A stretch of DNA of 64,000 nucleotides from Cenococcum geophilum 1.58 (Eukaryota; Ascomycota; Dothideomycetes; Gloniales; Gloniaceae): NCBI GenBank assembly GCA_001692895.1, contig KV748176.1, forward strand, positions 5,795,092-5,859,091, read 5' to 3'. Below are positions 1-12,900 of this stretch, one piece after another. Position numbers and translations under genes: made by a program. A model generated the notes under the pieces. The model worked only from the letters and a program-made list of their open reading frames with translations. It did no database searches and had not been told where the DNA came from. How positions within the stretch are numbered: position 1 is the first letter of the stretch; every line of letters starts with the position of its first letter.

Positions 1-269
1 CCTTATAGGGTCCCTTTCTATAGCTAGCGAGCTCTAACGGCCTAGTAAGTAGATTACTATATAAGGCCGCCTAACCTATAGGGGGAAGCTAATGGAAATT
101 ACCTACTAGCAAGATATTTAAGCCTTTAAAATAGCTATTATTACGCGTAGGGTAGATTTAACAAAGGCGGTAATTAATCTAGGCTAGATATACTTGCCTA
201 ATTATAGATTTCTCGTTAAGGATAAGATAGTAAATATCCTTAAAAGCTTATTATAGAGGCGTAAGATTA
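1..269 (-). pseudogene. Helitron PIF1-type helicase fragment (motifs II and III)
   Basis: On the minus strand a single frame reads through RIP-made stops. It gives a Walker-B-like segment LILNEKS (about 209-226, original D probably changed to N) followed by VGNFHQLPP (about 78-103), which is motif III of PIF1 family helicases (usually GDFxQLPP). The fragment runs off the left edge of the window. It continues the reading frame of the minus-strand Helitron at 26562-29283 once element A and one copy of its target duplication are removed. It is not functional. Seen directly: the motifs and the joining frame. Inferred: that it belongs to the same Helitron copy. Confidence 0.75.
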
Positions 270-600
270 TGTAACGGAATCCCCTAGGAGGTACATATCC
301 AATAAGACGGTAGGAGGTTTTATTTATGTCCTATCTATATTCCAGAAGACATAGTTAAACAGGTTAGGGGCGAAAGGTTTTACTAGCGTCTTAGAAGAAA
401 TATATAGGAAGCTAGTTCCCCTCTAGAGAAGAACTAGTAATTAGTCTCTAAATAGAAGTAGTTAAAAGCATTTATTCTTTAATACGTGAAAACTTATTTT
501 ACCTCCTACTTACCTTTAATATACCTTTAACTTACCTTCTACTTACTAGTAACACTATTAATTAGATAATTATACATTCCGGTTAGGCTAGCCTCTTATA
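270..600 (+). repeat. 5' LTR of element A
   Basis: 331 bp, beginning TGTAACGGAATCCCC and ending CCTCTTATA (originally CA). It pairs over its whole length with 26231-26561. The T-G start is preserved here but is T-A in the right copy. Confidence 0.93.
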
Positions 601-762
601 ATTCTAATCGCTTATAATCTATTAGGAATATACGGCTATTAATTAATAATAACGGACTATACTCCTGTACCCTATAAAGCAACGCCCTTACCGCAAGAGG
701 CTTAGAGAGTCTCCTTAGAGGAGCGCATTCCCTCTACTTATAAAAGAGTAGACTAGGAAGCC

Positions 763-2425
763 ATGGCTAGTCCGTCTAACTTTATAAAACTCTTAAAAAC
801 GATTACTGCTAAAAAGTTATCAGAGCGGTTACTATATAAGACCCTATAAAAAACAAAAGAGTTAGAGATATAATTAAGATAAGTATATTAGGACTACTAA
901 GAACAATTATAAGGACAGTTAGGAGAAGTATAGACACCCTAAACACGAAGCGGACTCAAAGGGGTAACGCCACACTACGCTATAATATTAGAAAAACCTA
1001 GATTCTATATAAAGGAACCTAATAAGTATAATAGTAATAGTCTCTGGAACTATAATCGTTTTATCCGTTAATATAAAACTAAGTTTCGGCTAAATCCGAA
1101 ATATTACTCTAATAAGTATAATTAGACACTAATTGCTTCTACCTTCCTATATAGCACCGTTAAGAGTTTATAAACACGCTATAAGAAGAAACTTATTATA
1201 CCCCTTAAATTTAGCAAACTTAAGACCTAGTTAGTTAATTAGGTCCAATACCCTACTAATTAAGGGATAGATTACAACTAGCGATATTATAACGCTAAAT
1301 AGCGAGAAGGCCAAAGTGTAGTCTAGTTTATAAACTACTTGGAAAAGCTAGAAAATAATATACCCTACTTAGACCTGTGGGATAACACTATATAACTTTA
1401 CCAGCTACTTACTAAGCTACAACCTAAGATTTAATAGGCTATTTAGGAGAAGGGCGAAATTCCTACCTCTTAAGAAAAGCTTATCTCTAAAGCTACTCAG
1501 ATTAAGAATGCTAAAAGAAACTATTTAGGTAAGTAAAAGGAACGAGACGCTAATAATAAAGAGCGTAGAACTAGACCTAGCTTTAATAATAGGGGTAGAT
1601 TCCAACCTAACTGCTCTGCAAAAGGATAACGTAAGCAGGCCTCGCAGCCCTAAAGCAACGCTGGTTAACCCTAAAATAATAATAGGTAGAGACCTAATCT
1701 ATAGAAGGGGAACCGGGAAACACGTACCTGTTATAACTGCGGCAAGAAGGGCCATATAAGCCGCTTCTGCTAGTAAAAGAAGTAAGAGTTAGCCTAATTA
1801 GGAAAAGAGACAGCCTAGTAGATCTTTACTCCCTTATACTAGGCTAGTAAGAGAAGGAGGGAGTAAACTGCCGTATAGTTATTTCTATTTCTATTTAAGT
1901 TAATAATAAATAGGTGACGTAAGACTGCCTTGTAGACAGCGGCGTAAGTATAGGGTTTATTTCTTAATTACTAGTAAAAGAATTAGATTTAAACCTTAGC
2001 GGCTTATAGGTGCGCACTATTTAAAGTATTAGAGGCTACTAAATTCCATACTATAGGGAATAGACGTTTCCCGTTGCTAGCTAGGACCGTAACAGTCTAT
2101 AGGATATATAAAAGATACGCTTCTACGCTATAGAAATTAAGGGGTATAACCTTATTCTGGGATACCTATAGCTTTACTAAGTTAATCTAGATATTAATTG
2201 GCCTTTAGCCTCGTATTAATACCAGAAGTCTTAATTACGCATTATAGTTAAAGATTAAGAGACTTTCCTAAGCTATATATAAGAAAAAGGGTGGGCATAT
2301 ACTATATATACTACTCTTAACCCTAAGAATAAAGATATAGGGTATTTATTTTTAGATATCTAGCTATACGTAGTTAAGGAACTAGAGATTCTGTAGGAAT
2401 ATATAGACCTAAAAGAGGTTTCTAG
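763..2425 (+). pseudogene. Element A gag and protease (degraded)
   Basis: The gag frame starts at the ATG of 763 and is interrupted by many TAA/TAG codons that correspond to CAA/CAG. A complete CCHC zinc knuckle (CX2CX4HX4C) is still readable at 1729-1770 as CYNCGKKGHISRFC. The protease active-site DSG lies at about 1935-1943 in the context VDSGVSIG. The frame is cut at 2425 by element B and resumes after 20998 in the linker before reverse transcriptase. The encoded proteins would package the RNA and cleave the polyprotein. No intact product is possible. Confidence 0.88.
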
Positions 2426-2703
2426 TGTAGTGGTGTAATTTAGCCCCTGGATTCAATATCTAGATTAGGCATAGCTTTGGGAGAGCCTAGGCCTTCCATA
2501 AGTTATATAGATTGGTCTGGAGCCCTTAAAGTCTTTAATAACTTAGGCGACACTAATAGATATATAACTTTCCTTAAATATACTCTTTTCTTTCTCTTCT
2601 TACTGCTTAATTCTAACTGATTGTAACTGACCAATAGACCGACCGACAGACTGACTAACAGCACTGTGACTTTCCTATCTTAAAGAGGTCGTACCCTCCC
2701 ATA
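2426..2703 (+). repeat. 5' LTR of element B
   Basis: 278 bp, beginning TGTAGTGGTGTAATTTAGCC and ending CCCTCCCATA. Its partner is 20721-20998. It contains a pyrimidine-rich stretch TTTTCTTTCTCTTCTTACTG shared by both copies. Confidence 0.92.
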
Positions 2704-3087
2704 TATTTTATGGCATTCTATATAGGGACGACGGTAAGCTCTTTAGATTAGAAGTCTGGTGCTCTATATATAGGAGACGTATAGGAACGATCTAGAACTG
2801 CAATAGAATAACCGAGATAAAGAAGTACGGGCATATTAGCGACCTGTGCGTAGCTACCGCCACAAAGAATAAACCGACGACACTTGCCGAGTTCTCTATG
2901 CGGGAATGGTGGTCGGCAAGCAGCGATAAGGAGGCGGGTACGTAGTATAGTAAGACGAAGGATAAAAGGAAGGACTATGGCATACTAGGAATGGTAAAGA
3001 AAAATCTTTTATATTTTATTTACTATATTTGCAATAGTCTATACTATTATTCTCGCATTTATTAGAGCTACCTTTAAATTTATAACA

Positions 3088-6000
3088 ATGGCAATAGTAC
3101 CAGTAAAGGGATTGTTAGGAATGTTAGGCCCATTCTATAACGATAGTAAGGGCGCTAGAAAGGGAGAGGAAAGCAAGCAGCCTATTAAACCGTGAAGCTC
3201 TCCTAAACTAGGGCATGCAATACTAACCCTAACTCCCGCAATATTAGGGACCAATAACCCTTAATAGACAGAGGATAAGGGTTATAAGGTCTACCTACCT
3301 GTTCCTAAAAAAACTATAGGTCTGCTACCTCCTACTAGACTACTAATAGAACGAGATAAGGTGTATATTATGGCCTAGCCTATACCGGCTCCGGGAACCC
3401 CTAGGACCCCTTACTTTATAAGACAAAATATATCGCAATTTATTAAGTAGTATAAGCGGCTATATATCCAGCACTGTGTTATAAATAACAAAAAGTATTA
3501 AGGACTTCCAGAGTATTGCGACTATTGGATAGGGATATAGATCTAAAATCTGCCTAAGTTTGCTATTAGTAACTAGATAGAACTTATAGGAAAGCTTAGG
3601 ATAGACTACTAAGGAAGTAACTATTTTTAATAAGTCGAAATGGTAGAATTCTTAGAAGCTTATATACTATAGTGCAGGAACAATCTACCTAGTAGTATAC
3701 GCGAATACTATAGGTAGTTTACGTTAATCTCCTAAAAGGTTACTAAGGCTAGTAATTTAGAAAACTGTAAATAAGGGTACTGGTTCGCAAGAGGACTCTT
3801 ATTTAAATACTAAAGATATATAATAACTAAAACAGGAGCCGACCCTAATAGGTGAGAGTCTTTTAACTTTTACCTGCTAAGGAGAGCTGTAGAAGACAGG
3901 CTTAATTCGCATAAAGGCGCTAATTAGTTATTAATAATGAATCCTAAGGAATAAGGCCTTTATTAGCTAGTTAGATAATTCCGTAATTAGCAACTAGCTA
4001 TAATAAACTAAAGAGATGCTGCCCTTTAACTACCTATAGTCTCTTAGCTAAGCGAGTTAGTAAATACCTATTAAATGACTTAGGAAATAGACCCTAAACT
4101 AGAGAAACTTACTAATTAACTCCGGAAGCTTAATCTTGGGACGGTTAAATTGGTAGGCGTTGTATCTTTAATGCTATTTCTAGATAGGATTCGCTAGGAT
4201 CTAATACGGTACACATAGCTCCTAAATAGGGCGTTAATGCGTTAAGAATAAATAGACCCGCAACCGGCACTAGGTAATAATAGACCGTAGCCGCCCTATA
4301 AGGGAGCGCTATAAGAACAATATAAGCCGGGCCTAGGAAGGTATAGAGGGCTAGGAAACTTTGGCGTATACTAGATATAAAATCAGACGTATTATAGATG
4401 TGGGGGTGCCTACTATTTTATTAATTAGTGTCCAAAGCTTAAAGAGTTAGTTTATTATGGTTTTCTATATATAAACAAAAACAACCGAATATACGCTGGA
4501 ATACGTAAGCGCCTAGGAAATATAATTCCGTATTTACCGAGCGATAATTAGATCTAGTTCCTTAAAGACTAGCTAAGGTAGAACGCGAATATTGATCCTA
4601 ATGCGCTAGTAATAGGTATTTAACTAAAGGCAACTTCCGTAAAGCTTATAAAGGGTAGTAACGCTAAAAGTAAAGAGGAACTCGGTGAGTCCTAGGAAGA
4701 TATATACTAAGTGGAGTTAATATATGTTAATTTAGTAGGGGCCGCAACCTAGTTATAGCCTATGCCGCGGGTATATAATCTTAGGAGACTATAAGGGGAA
4801 GTAAGGGTAATAAAACAGCCTTTAAAACCATCTGGTCCGTAACTGGCAACGGTTTAAAATGTATAACTAGGAGGACATGTCTAAATTACACTACGGCCCT
4901 AGCAGCAGGCTCCTCTACCACCGTTAAGCAGTAATAGGGGTAATGAAATAAATTATACTAAATAGCTAGGATAGACGGAGTAAATGGCGGATATAATAAT
5001 AATAGTTAAAGTATTACGACTAAAGCCAGTTAGGATAATAGATATACTAAAAGGAAACGTCCTAAGCCTAACTATAATAGCGGACAAGATCTTGTTAAAA
5101 ACTATTAAAGTTACTATTGGTGACTGCCTTATGTATATGCCTAAAGTTATAAGGCTATTCTTTAAGCCTCTCTTGCTACCCCTTACGGAGCCTTACTAAC
5201 AGAAGTAGGAGGACGTTAAGGTATCTGTGTTGTTAGCACACCTAATATTTTATGCTAATTAAGCCGGCCTAACGACTGCTGAAGTAGACCAGATTAAATA
5301 AGAAGTAGGATTTATCTAGTTTTAAAGGCGGTACCTAAAGGTAGAAGCGTAGATAGAAGATAAAAGGGCTAAATGCCTAATTAACTCTGGAGCTAAGCTT
5401 AACCTAATTAAGGAAAGCGTAGCCCTACGATATGGCCTGCTAATATTAAGTCTGCCTTTATAGTTATAAGGCGCGCGTCTAATGTCTATAAATAGAACTT
5501 AGTCTAAGTTCATTGGGCTAGTGTATACGGTCCCTATAGTAATAGGTGACGTCTTAATATCTATAACGTTTATTACTATAGGGGAAATGTTATATAAGGT
5601 AATACTTAGTAAGCTATGGTTAGTAAGGGCTAGACTAGTAACAAAACGAATTATAATAGGTTAGGTATCTTATATTATTTAATTAGAAGATAGCAGAGTT
5701 AAAATAAGGTTCTTAACGTCCTATAAGGATGCAATGTTCTTTAAACTAGATAAAGGTATTAGTATAGAAAATAGTTTGGGAAACGTATAGCTAGTATAAC
5801 CGCTAAGATTGTATCCGGGGTTACTTATAACCCGGCGTATTAGGATAAGAAGGATATTAAGAATAAAGAGGAGGGAAATAAGGTGCGGCTCTAACATGGA
5901 CGTGTGCCGTTTTGGATATCCGCTAGATAGAGCTATTGGTAGGGAAAGAAGCATAACATTGGATAGAGAGAGCTCAATAGTAAAATATCAAAGGAAGTCC

Positions 6001-9000
6001 TAAAGAAATACTTAAGGAAGAATTGGAAGCTAGTATTTAAAGCAAAAGCTAAATCCCTTATATATTAAATGTTAAAGATAATAGATCTATTTATAATATA
6101 AATAGAAAGCTGCTAGAGTAAGGCTTAATTAAGCGCTATAAATATAGCAACTGCGTATAAATGAAAGGCAGATAAGGTCTACCTAGTTAATTTATCGGCA
6201 CTAGATGGAACAGTTATAGGAGGTATAGTAGAATGGCGAGAGGTGGCCTTACGTTAATAGAAGGCGTCTATTTAAGGATTACCTCTTAGACCGTATAATT
6301 ATTTTCTTAAGCCGCAATATACTAAGCTGGCCCGCGGTGCATGACTAAAGCTAAAATAATTAGAGCGTATAATTATAGGAGATATTTAGCTAAGAGAACA
6401 AGAGATCCTTAAGGCTATATTGTTTAACCGAGAAGAGGCTCTAGTATGGGAGTTCTCTAAGATGGGTCGCGTTAGCAGAGACGTAACTCCACCACTAAAG
6501 ATTAAAACCGTGCCGTATAAAGTATAGTAAGTATTAAACTTTCTAGTACCTAGGGCCCTATAAGGAGAAGTGATAAATATATTATAAGAATAACTAGCTT
6601 AAGGGACTCTGGAATATTGCGAAAGCCTATATAAGAATTTATGGTTTCTTATAAGTAAGAAGGAACGCAATAAGTACTGACTAATTAACGCGGCGATAAA
6701 TATTAACTGAGTAACTGTTAGGGACGTAAATCTGCCGCTATATGCTGATAAATTTTTTAAGGAGTTTATAGGGTGTAAGGTTATATCTCTAGTAGACTTC
6801 TTCTTAGGCTATAACTAATTAGAGCTGGATATAGAAAGCCAGAACTTAATGGCTTTTATAATACCTTTGGGACTTCTATAATAAATGACGGTACCTATAA
6901 AAGGCACGAATTCTATAGCCTAGTTCGTGCGGACGATTACTAGGATCTTAGAATAATATATCTTATACTATACCCTACCATTTCTGGATAACATTATAGT
7001 GAAAGGCCTATAGACAGTATATAATGGGGAGGAGAGCCTTCTAGGTATATATAGATATATTCTAAAATATATTGTATGGCTAGACGGGGTGCTTGCAGAT
7101 TTAGAACGAGCTAGGTGTACGATCTTAGGCATAAAGTCTTATTTCTATAAAGACGAGATTATAGTGGTTGGCTACCGCTGTAATGGAAAAGGACAATATT
7201 TGGAAGAGTTAAAGGTTGTAAAGATTATTTACTGGAAAGACTGCGAAGACGTTATATTGGCCTGAGCGTTTTTAGGAGTTGTTGTATATTACCAAATATA
7301 GGTAGAAGACTTTGTAATTAAGGCAGAGCTAATCTTCTAACTACTATAAGTGAACGTTCTATTTATATAGGGTATAGAGTAGATAGCCGCTATAAAGACT
7401 CTAAAGTATATAGTTACTACTGCACCTATATTGGTTTAGCTGGATTATAGTAAAGGGGCTAGGCTAATTATTCTTACCGTTAACGGATACAAGAATGGAT
7501 AGGGGTGTGGCCTTATATAACTAGACGTGTAAGGTTATCGTCACCTATATTAATATAAAAGCGGTATCTGGTTTTAGGCGGAGCAGAAATATAACTTAGG
7601 AAAGCTTAAATGTTAGGCATTGTTATATACGTTAAAGAAGTATCGCGTATACCTATACGGCGTTTGCTTTATAGTAGAGATAGACGTAAATACCCTAGTC
7701 GTATAATTAAATTATGCCGCTACTAATTTACCCAGAGCCTTAATAATAAGATGGCTAGCATGGATCTAGCTATAGGACTTTAATATTAAATATATGCCGG
7801 GGAAGAAGAATAGCCTAGCTAATAGACTTTTGCGACGACTACCTAATAGTAAACGACCTAATAAGCCAACTAAGGATATTAAAGAGTTTATTAACTGTGA
7901 ACTAAGTGCCTTAGAATATATAGCTGCCCCTCTTAAAATGGAAGTGGGTCTGCTATTAAAAGACTTATATTTAGAGGAATCTTAAAAGATTGCGAAGTAG
8001 CTAGTAACCTTATAACGTCTGGAAGAGATAAATACTAAGGAGTTTAAAAAGTTTAAATAATATACGCTGAAGTTCCTAGTGCGTGATTAACAGCTCTTTC
8101 GCTAGTAGTTGAAAAATATACTAATATAAAGGGTAGTTAATAATAAGGACGCTTAGTAGGAGATTATTAAAAGCCTTTATAATTAAAGCGGATATCATAA
8201 ATAAGAGGGAATGTATTAGAGGGTCTTAAATTAATATTAGTGGCTAGGGCTATGGGATTAGATATTATAGCATATTAAGTCGTATCTGTAATACTAGGAG
8301 TAACAGCTAGGATAGGAAGAAGAAGTAATATACCCTATATGGGAGTCCACCTTATAGTAATAAGTAGTAGTAGATATCACGTTTATACCTCTAAGCCGTC
8401 TCAGATTCTGGTACCTGGCTATTACTTAAAAATATATATCTAGATGGGTAGAGGCTCGGGCCCTTTAAAATAAGGATATAAAAAGTATAGTAAAGTTCCT
8501 TTATAAAGATATTATCTACTAATAGGGAGCATTTAGATAGCTCTCTATAGATAGTAGAGGAGAGAATACTAATGTTACCGCTGCGCTCGCAGAGCTCTAT
8601 AATATTAAGAGGGTTATAGCTTCCGCTTACTACGCTTAGGCGTAAGGCTTTATAGAGTGAGGCTATAGACCTATAATAGACGCTTTAGTGAAGATAGATG
8701 GCTTATAGCTAGATAATCTTTATACTGTTTTATAGGCAGATAGGATAACTATTAAGCGGCCTACGGGAATGATACTGGTAAGAGTTATATATAAATATAA
8801 GCATATCCTTCCTATTAAACTCTATATACCTACTTAGTAGACGCTACTTTAGTAAATAATCCGGACTACTATAGAGCTACTAGTACTTCGTATAAAGTAG
8901 TTTAACTAAAGAAACGTAAATATAAAAGAGGCTATTGCGTATATAAGACGACTAAGGGTAGCAAATAAGGAGTACTTTAATAATACCTACTATATTCACT

Positions 9001-9031
9001 AGGACGGATTTAAGGTTAGAGATATAGTTAT
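3088..9031 (+). pseudogene. Element B gag-pol (degraded), 5' portion
   Basis: A frame opens at ATG 3088 (MAIVPVKG). A CCHC-like knuckle at about 4388-4430 has lost its first Cys and His through TGT to TAT and CAT to TAT changes. A protease-like NSGA (from DSGA) lies near 5390. Reverse transcriptase covers roughly 6480-7100, with SLVDFFLGYNQLELD and, further on, FLDNII, a RIP version of the catalytic FxDD box. RNase H follows, and PGKKNSLANRLLRR near 7796 marks the RNase H to integrase linker. Integrase core begins near 8200 and is cut at 9031 by element C, resuming at 16988. The short open frame 7794-7985 is only a stop-free piece of this pol, not a gene. Confidence 0.87.
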
Positions 9032-9456
9032 TGTAACGGAACCTTGTAGCAAGAACTACGATGGGTTCGTTAATAGGCTAGGTATATAGGAAATGCAAGT
9101 ACAAAAGTTAACAACGTAATAACAACTGGTGGAGTGGTTGCCCAACAGATTAACTCTAATTGTATTCTAAGAATTACTATAAGGAAGGAACTATCTAGGT
9201 AGGGACTAAGGGTCCTTAAATACACAACCGTACTCCTATAAAATCCTTCTTATACATAATATACATCTTATATATAAGGTACATAAGTTCCTCTTGTTCC
9301 TCTCGTTTAATATATAGCACATTATATAACCTTAGTTACTATTCCTCGTCACATGGTTCTATCGGCTCTATTTTGGACCATGCCTAAATTAACTAACTAG
9401 CTTCTTTCGTCTCTTCTCTAAGTAGTCGTAATATTATACTTAAAGCGTCCGTAACA
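9032..9456 (-). repeat. 3' LTR of element C
   Basis: 425 bp, the same length as 16558-16982. This copy is more RIP-altered than the other (for example CATAATATACATC against CGTAATATACGTC). Confidence 0.93.
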
Positions 9457-9989
9457 CCATCTCCCTCCTCTTTATCTTTGTCCTTAAAGATTTAAAATAT
9501 CTCTAAGTCGTTTACTAGAGGTATAATATCTGTTTAATTAATTTGGTTAATATTATTGCTTATTATACCTAAAGCAATTTCTTCTTTACACGCCCAACGT
9601 CGTGCTCGCACTATTGCTGCAATATTATTTCTTAGTAAGATTATGCCGTTGCTATATTCTCGTTGTTTAAAAGAGGGGTTAGTTTATATTATATTAGCAA
9701 ACCCATCTTTATAATAACCGTCCTTTTGCTTAGAGTATACTAAAGTAAATATTTGTTTATCCTATAACATTCGCTCTACTTCTAATGCTAAATATACGCG
9801 ACCTATTACTCTTAATAGTCGTCTGGTTCCCTAATTAATTTATCTTAGGGTTTTATATTTAATCTACTGCTATGCGGCTAGATAGTAAACTGTTACAAGC
9901 CCTTGCTAAGTTAGAATGTTCCCGTAATGCGGAACAGAAGGCTTTAGATACTTAAATTATGGCGTCTACTTATCTACTTTGTCTTAAGA

Positions 9990-12900
9990 AGGTTTATAAG
10001 AAGGTTCGTTTTAAGGAGTAGAAACTAGTAGAATAAGGTCTATAGGAACTAGGTAATAAAAGAATGGATTCTCCTTTAATAGAGAAGGAAACAGATCCAA
10101 GTAGTTCGGCAGCTGCTCTTCTTAGGTCCCCCTTAGATAACTCATTCTTTAGCGATCCTTCTTTGTTAATATTGCCTAACCTAATCTCTTCCGATACTCC
10201 TATACCTTTCCTATAGCGTTCTTTAAATTCTCTAGTGGCTCCTAGGTAGTCTTAGTGTAGCCTATCCACTTAACCTCGTACTATATTTCGTCGTTAATGT
10301 CCTTATAATTAACGATCTTTAATACTTACCATTTATCTTCTTCTTATCCTCTATACGTGTCTGCTTTATAGACCAGTGGCTTAATATTCCTATATACTGG
10401 TTCTAGCATTACAATATACTGTATAGGGTAGATCTTTATTTTGGCTAGTAGGTTTAACTTAAACATAACCGGTGAAATTCTCTATGTAATTTCGAAAGGT
10501 CCTAATCTGACGTAGTCTAATTTCTTGCTTAGTCGTCGACTTTTGAAATTTTTGTGTAGTAGTTATACTTTATCTCCCTCCTTAAGATCTGGTCCCTTAG
10601 ATCTCTTAGCATTATAGTACTTTTTCATCCTTTACTATACTACCTTAGCCGTTTCTATAAGGTTCGTATAAAGATTCATTAATGTCTTTATTCTTTCTTT
10701 AGCTATACTACTTATTTTCTTTACTTACTGTAGTAACAACAATGTTCTTAGCTCGTATCCATAATTTGCTTTAAATGGTAACATGCCTATTCCTTCTTAA
10801 GGTGTTGCATTATATGCGAACTATATAACTGGTAATAGTAATACCTAATTATTCTGTGCATAATTGATATAATATCTTAGGTACTGTTTTAGCGTCTAGT
10901 TTAACCTTTTCATTTAACCGTCTGTCTGCAGATAATATATAGTAGAAGTTGCTGCTTAAACTCCTTGCTCCGCTAAGAATACTTTCTAAAATACTACTAC
11001 AAATCTTAGATCTCTATTCGATATGATCTTGCTTGGTGCTCTATGTCTTATAAACACTTCTTTAATATAGATTTTAGCGATATCTTCTGCTGAGATTTCT
11101 TTTATGTATGCTATAAAGTATCCCCACTTTGTAAGCTTATCTACTATTACTAAGATTACGTTATAATCTTATCCGGTAATAGGATCTCTTAATTTTAGTA
11201 ACTTAACAATAAAGTCCCATAATATAACCTCCCATAGTCTCTCTAGTATTTTAATAGGTTATAGCCCTCTATATAGCCTATACCTTATTAGTTTATTCCT
11301 TTAGTAATTTAGACACTCTTTAGTAATTTTTCTAGCTATCCTTTAGATTCCGTTAATAATATACTCCTCCTAGAGTCTTAACACTAAGCCTATAGCTTCA
11401 TTGTGTCCTTAGGTTAGTCCCTTATAGAAGTCCTCTATAAACTACTCTGCTATACTTCTTAGGATATACTTTACTTCTCAATTTTTATATATATCCGTCT
11501 GTAGATCTTCTAGCTATACTTTTAGAATTCTTTATACCTAAAAGCTTTCTAGTGTCTTATAAACTTTTTCTGGTTTATTGTCTTCTTAAGTTGCTATAAT
11601 TTTTGGATAATTATACCTAATTAATCCGTCTGTATCTTTTCGCAATAAAGCCCCTGATGGCTTTTTCTTATTTTATAGTTTAGCTTTGCGGCTTAGAGTA
11701 TCTGCCCGCGTATTATCTATACCTTTAGTATGCTGAATTTCGAAATAGTATTCCGCAAGCATCTCTACCTATCTAACCTATCTTTAGTTAAGTTCCTTCG
11801 TTATTAGGAATCCTGTTAGGTTTTTATAATCCGTCTTAACTATAAATGGTTTTTCTATGCCTTATAAGAATGCTCTCTATTCCTTTAATGCTATAACTAT
11901 ACCTAATAACTCCTTATTATAGATGTTATAGTTTAACTCTAGTAGTGTTATCTTCCAACTATAGTATGCCACTGGGTGCTATCTATCTTGATATCTTTAT
12001 ATAAAGCACGCCCCTAGTATATAGTCTAATACATCTATTTCTACAACCGTCTCTAGTTCTAGTTAATAGATCTTAAAAACTAGCTCCTAGGTAAATAACT
12101 CTTTAACTTTTTTAAAGAGTTCTCTTTGCTCCTCTCCCTATGCCTATAGTTCTTCTTTCTTTATTAACCGCGTAAATGGCTTAATATCCTTTAACCATTG
12201 CGCTATAAACCTTCTATAGTAATTGCAAAACCCTAAGAACAATTTTAACTGTGTAACGTTCTCTAGTTCCTACTAATTTATTATAGCCTTAATCTTTTTC
12301 GGATCTATACTAAGTTAGCCTAGTTTAATAATAAATCCAACGAAATCGGTCTTCCTAGTAAAGAACTTATATTTCTTAATTGCTACTGGTATCTGTTCTT
12401 CTTATAGTTTCTTTAAAACCCATTCAACGTGTTCCCCGTGATTTTCCTTAGTTATTAAGTAGATAATAATATCGTTAAGGTATACTATAACAAATTTATC
12501 CAAGTATTCTCCTAATATATTGTTAATACGCTTCTAGAACGTTACTGGTGCGTTTATAAGCCTAAATTGTATAACTAATAGTTTATATAGTCCTTCCTTT
12601 AACCTAAAGGCTGCCTTTTATTTATCGCCTTCCTTAATCCTAATCTAATGGTACGCCCATCTTAGATCTATCTTTATAAAGATTTGCGCATTGCCTATCC
12701 TGTCTTAGATTTCGCTAATTAAGGGTAAAGGATACCTATCCTTTCTAGTAATACTGTTTAACTGTCTATAGTTAATACATAGCCTTAGTTTGCCGTTCTT
12801 CTTTAGTATAAATAGTACTGGATAACCCGCTAATAACTGCAATGGTCTAATATATCCCTTTTATAGATTTTCCTAGATAAACTCTTTTAGCGCTCTACCT